Origin: Pseudomonadota bacterium
GTDB taxonomy: Bacteria; Pseudomonadota; Alphaproteobacteria; Reyranellales; Reyranellaceae
NCBI GenBank assembly: GCA_023436825.1
Contig: JAEZHS010000728.1
Location: 1-21,107 of the forward strand
DNA: 21,107 bases
Direction of reading: 5' to 3'
The notes under the pieces are model-generated. The model did no database searches and was not told where the DNA came from. It saw nothing but the letters and a program-made list of their open reading frames with translations. Within the stretch, counting starts at the first letter, position 1, and the number at the start of each line of letters is the position of its first letter. A program made the translations under genes and the position numbers. This document shows positions 21,091-21,107 of this stretch, piece by piece.

Positions 21091-21107
21091 GACCGCGGGG
21101 TGATGAG

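Noticed and set aside
1..21107. CRISPR arrays, insertion sequences, integrases, rRNA
   Set aside because: I saw no regularly spaced repeats, transposase or integrase motifs, or rRNA in the window.

Overview
The window looks like chromosomal DNA of a GC-rich alphaproteobacterium. Three luciferase-like monooxygenases (LLM), a TfdA/TauD dioxygenase, an acyl-CoA synthetase, many REP-like intergenic palindromes and the style of the proteins would suit a Reyranella-like or other Rhodospirillales/Hyphomicrobiales soil bacterium. This is inference from gene content; no marker gene fixes the taxon.

Layout. 69-1163 (+) is an LLM oxidoreductase that meets a minus-strand operon at a strong bidirectional stem. 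The operon reads 5017 to 1233: LLM oxidoreductase, P-loop kinase-like protein, metallo-beta-lactamase (MBL) fold hydrolase, CobW GTPase (the last two overlap by 4 nt). 5018-5448 holds a perfect 9-bp dyad and a small unknown gene. A sterol-desaturase-type hydroxylase (-) and a third LLM (+) diverge at 6600/6728. The third LLM is followed by a broken MFS transporter (7714-8626). 8618-10935 (-) carries an acyltransferase, a TfdA/TauD dioxygenase and a metallophosphoesterase. 11048-11923 (+) is a second MBL hydrolase, convergent with a short-chain dehydrogenase (12026-12997, -).

13.18-15.61 kb looks like a small insertion at a tRNA gene. An intact tRNA-Leu(UAA) lies on the minus strand at 15523-15610, and a 39-bp copy of its 3' end (32/39 matching) lies in the same orientation at 13182-13220. 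Between them are two abutting genes of visibly lower GC (a peptidoglycan-binding-like protein and an unknown) and a FabI-type enoyl-ACP reductase. No integrase was seen.

15.8-18.2 kb (-) is the most interesting locus: a bufferin-type copper-binding RiPP cluster. It has two secreted Cys-rich precursors with identical cysteine spacing, a DUF692/MNIO maturase (BufB) and a DUF2063 partner (BufC). Between the two precursors I find an apparent C-terminal remnant of a third precursor. Stem-loops downstream of the precursor genes could set precursor-to-enzyme ratio.

The right end holds a FAD-dependent DAO-family oxidoreductase (-) and an AMP-binding acyl-CoA synthetase (+). They diverge from a 57-bp spacer with an 11-bp inverted repeat, and the window closes in a REP-like palindrome.
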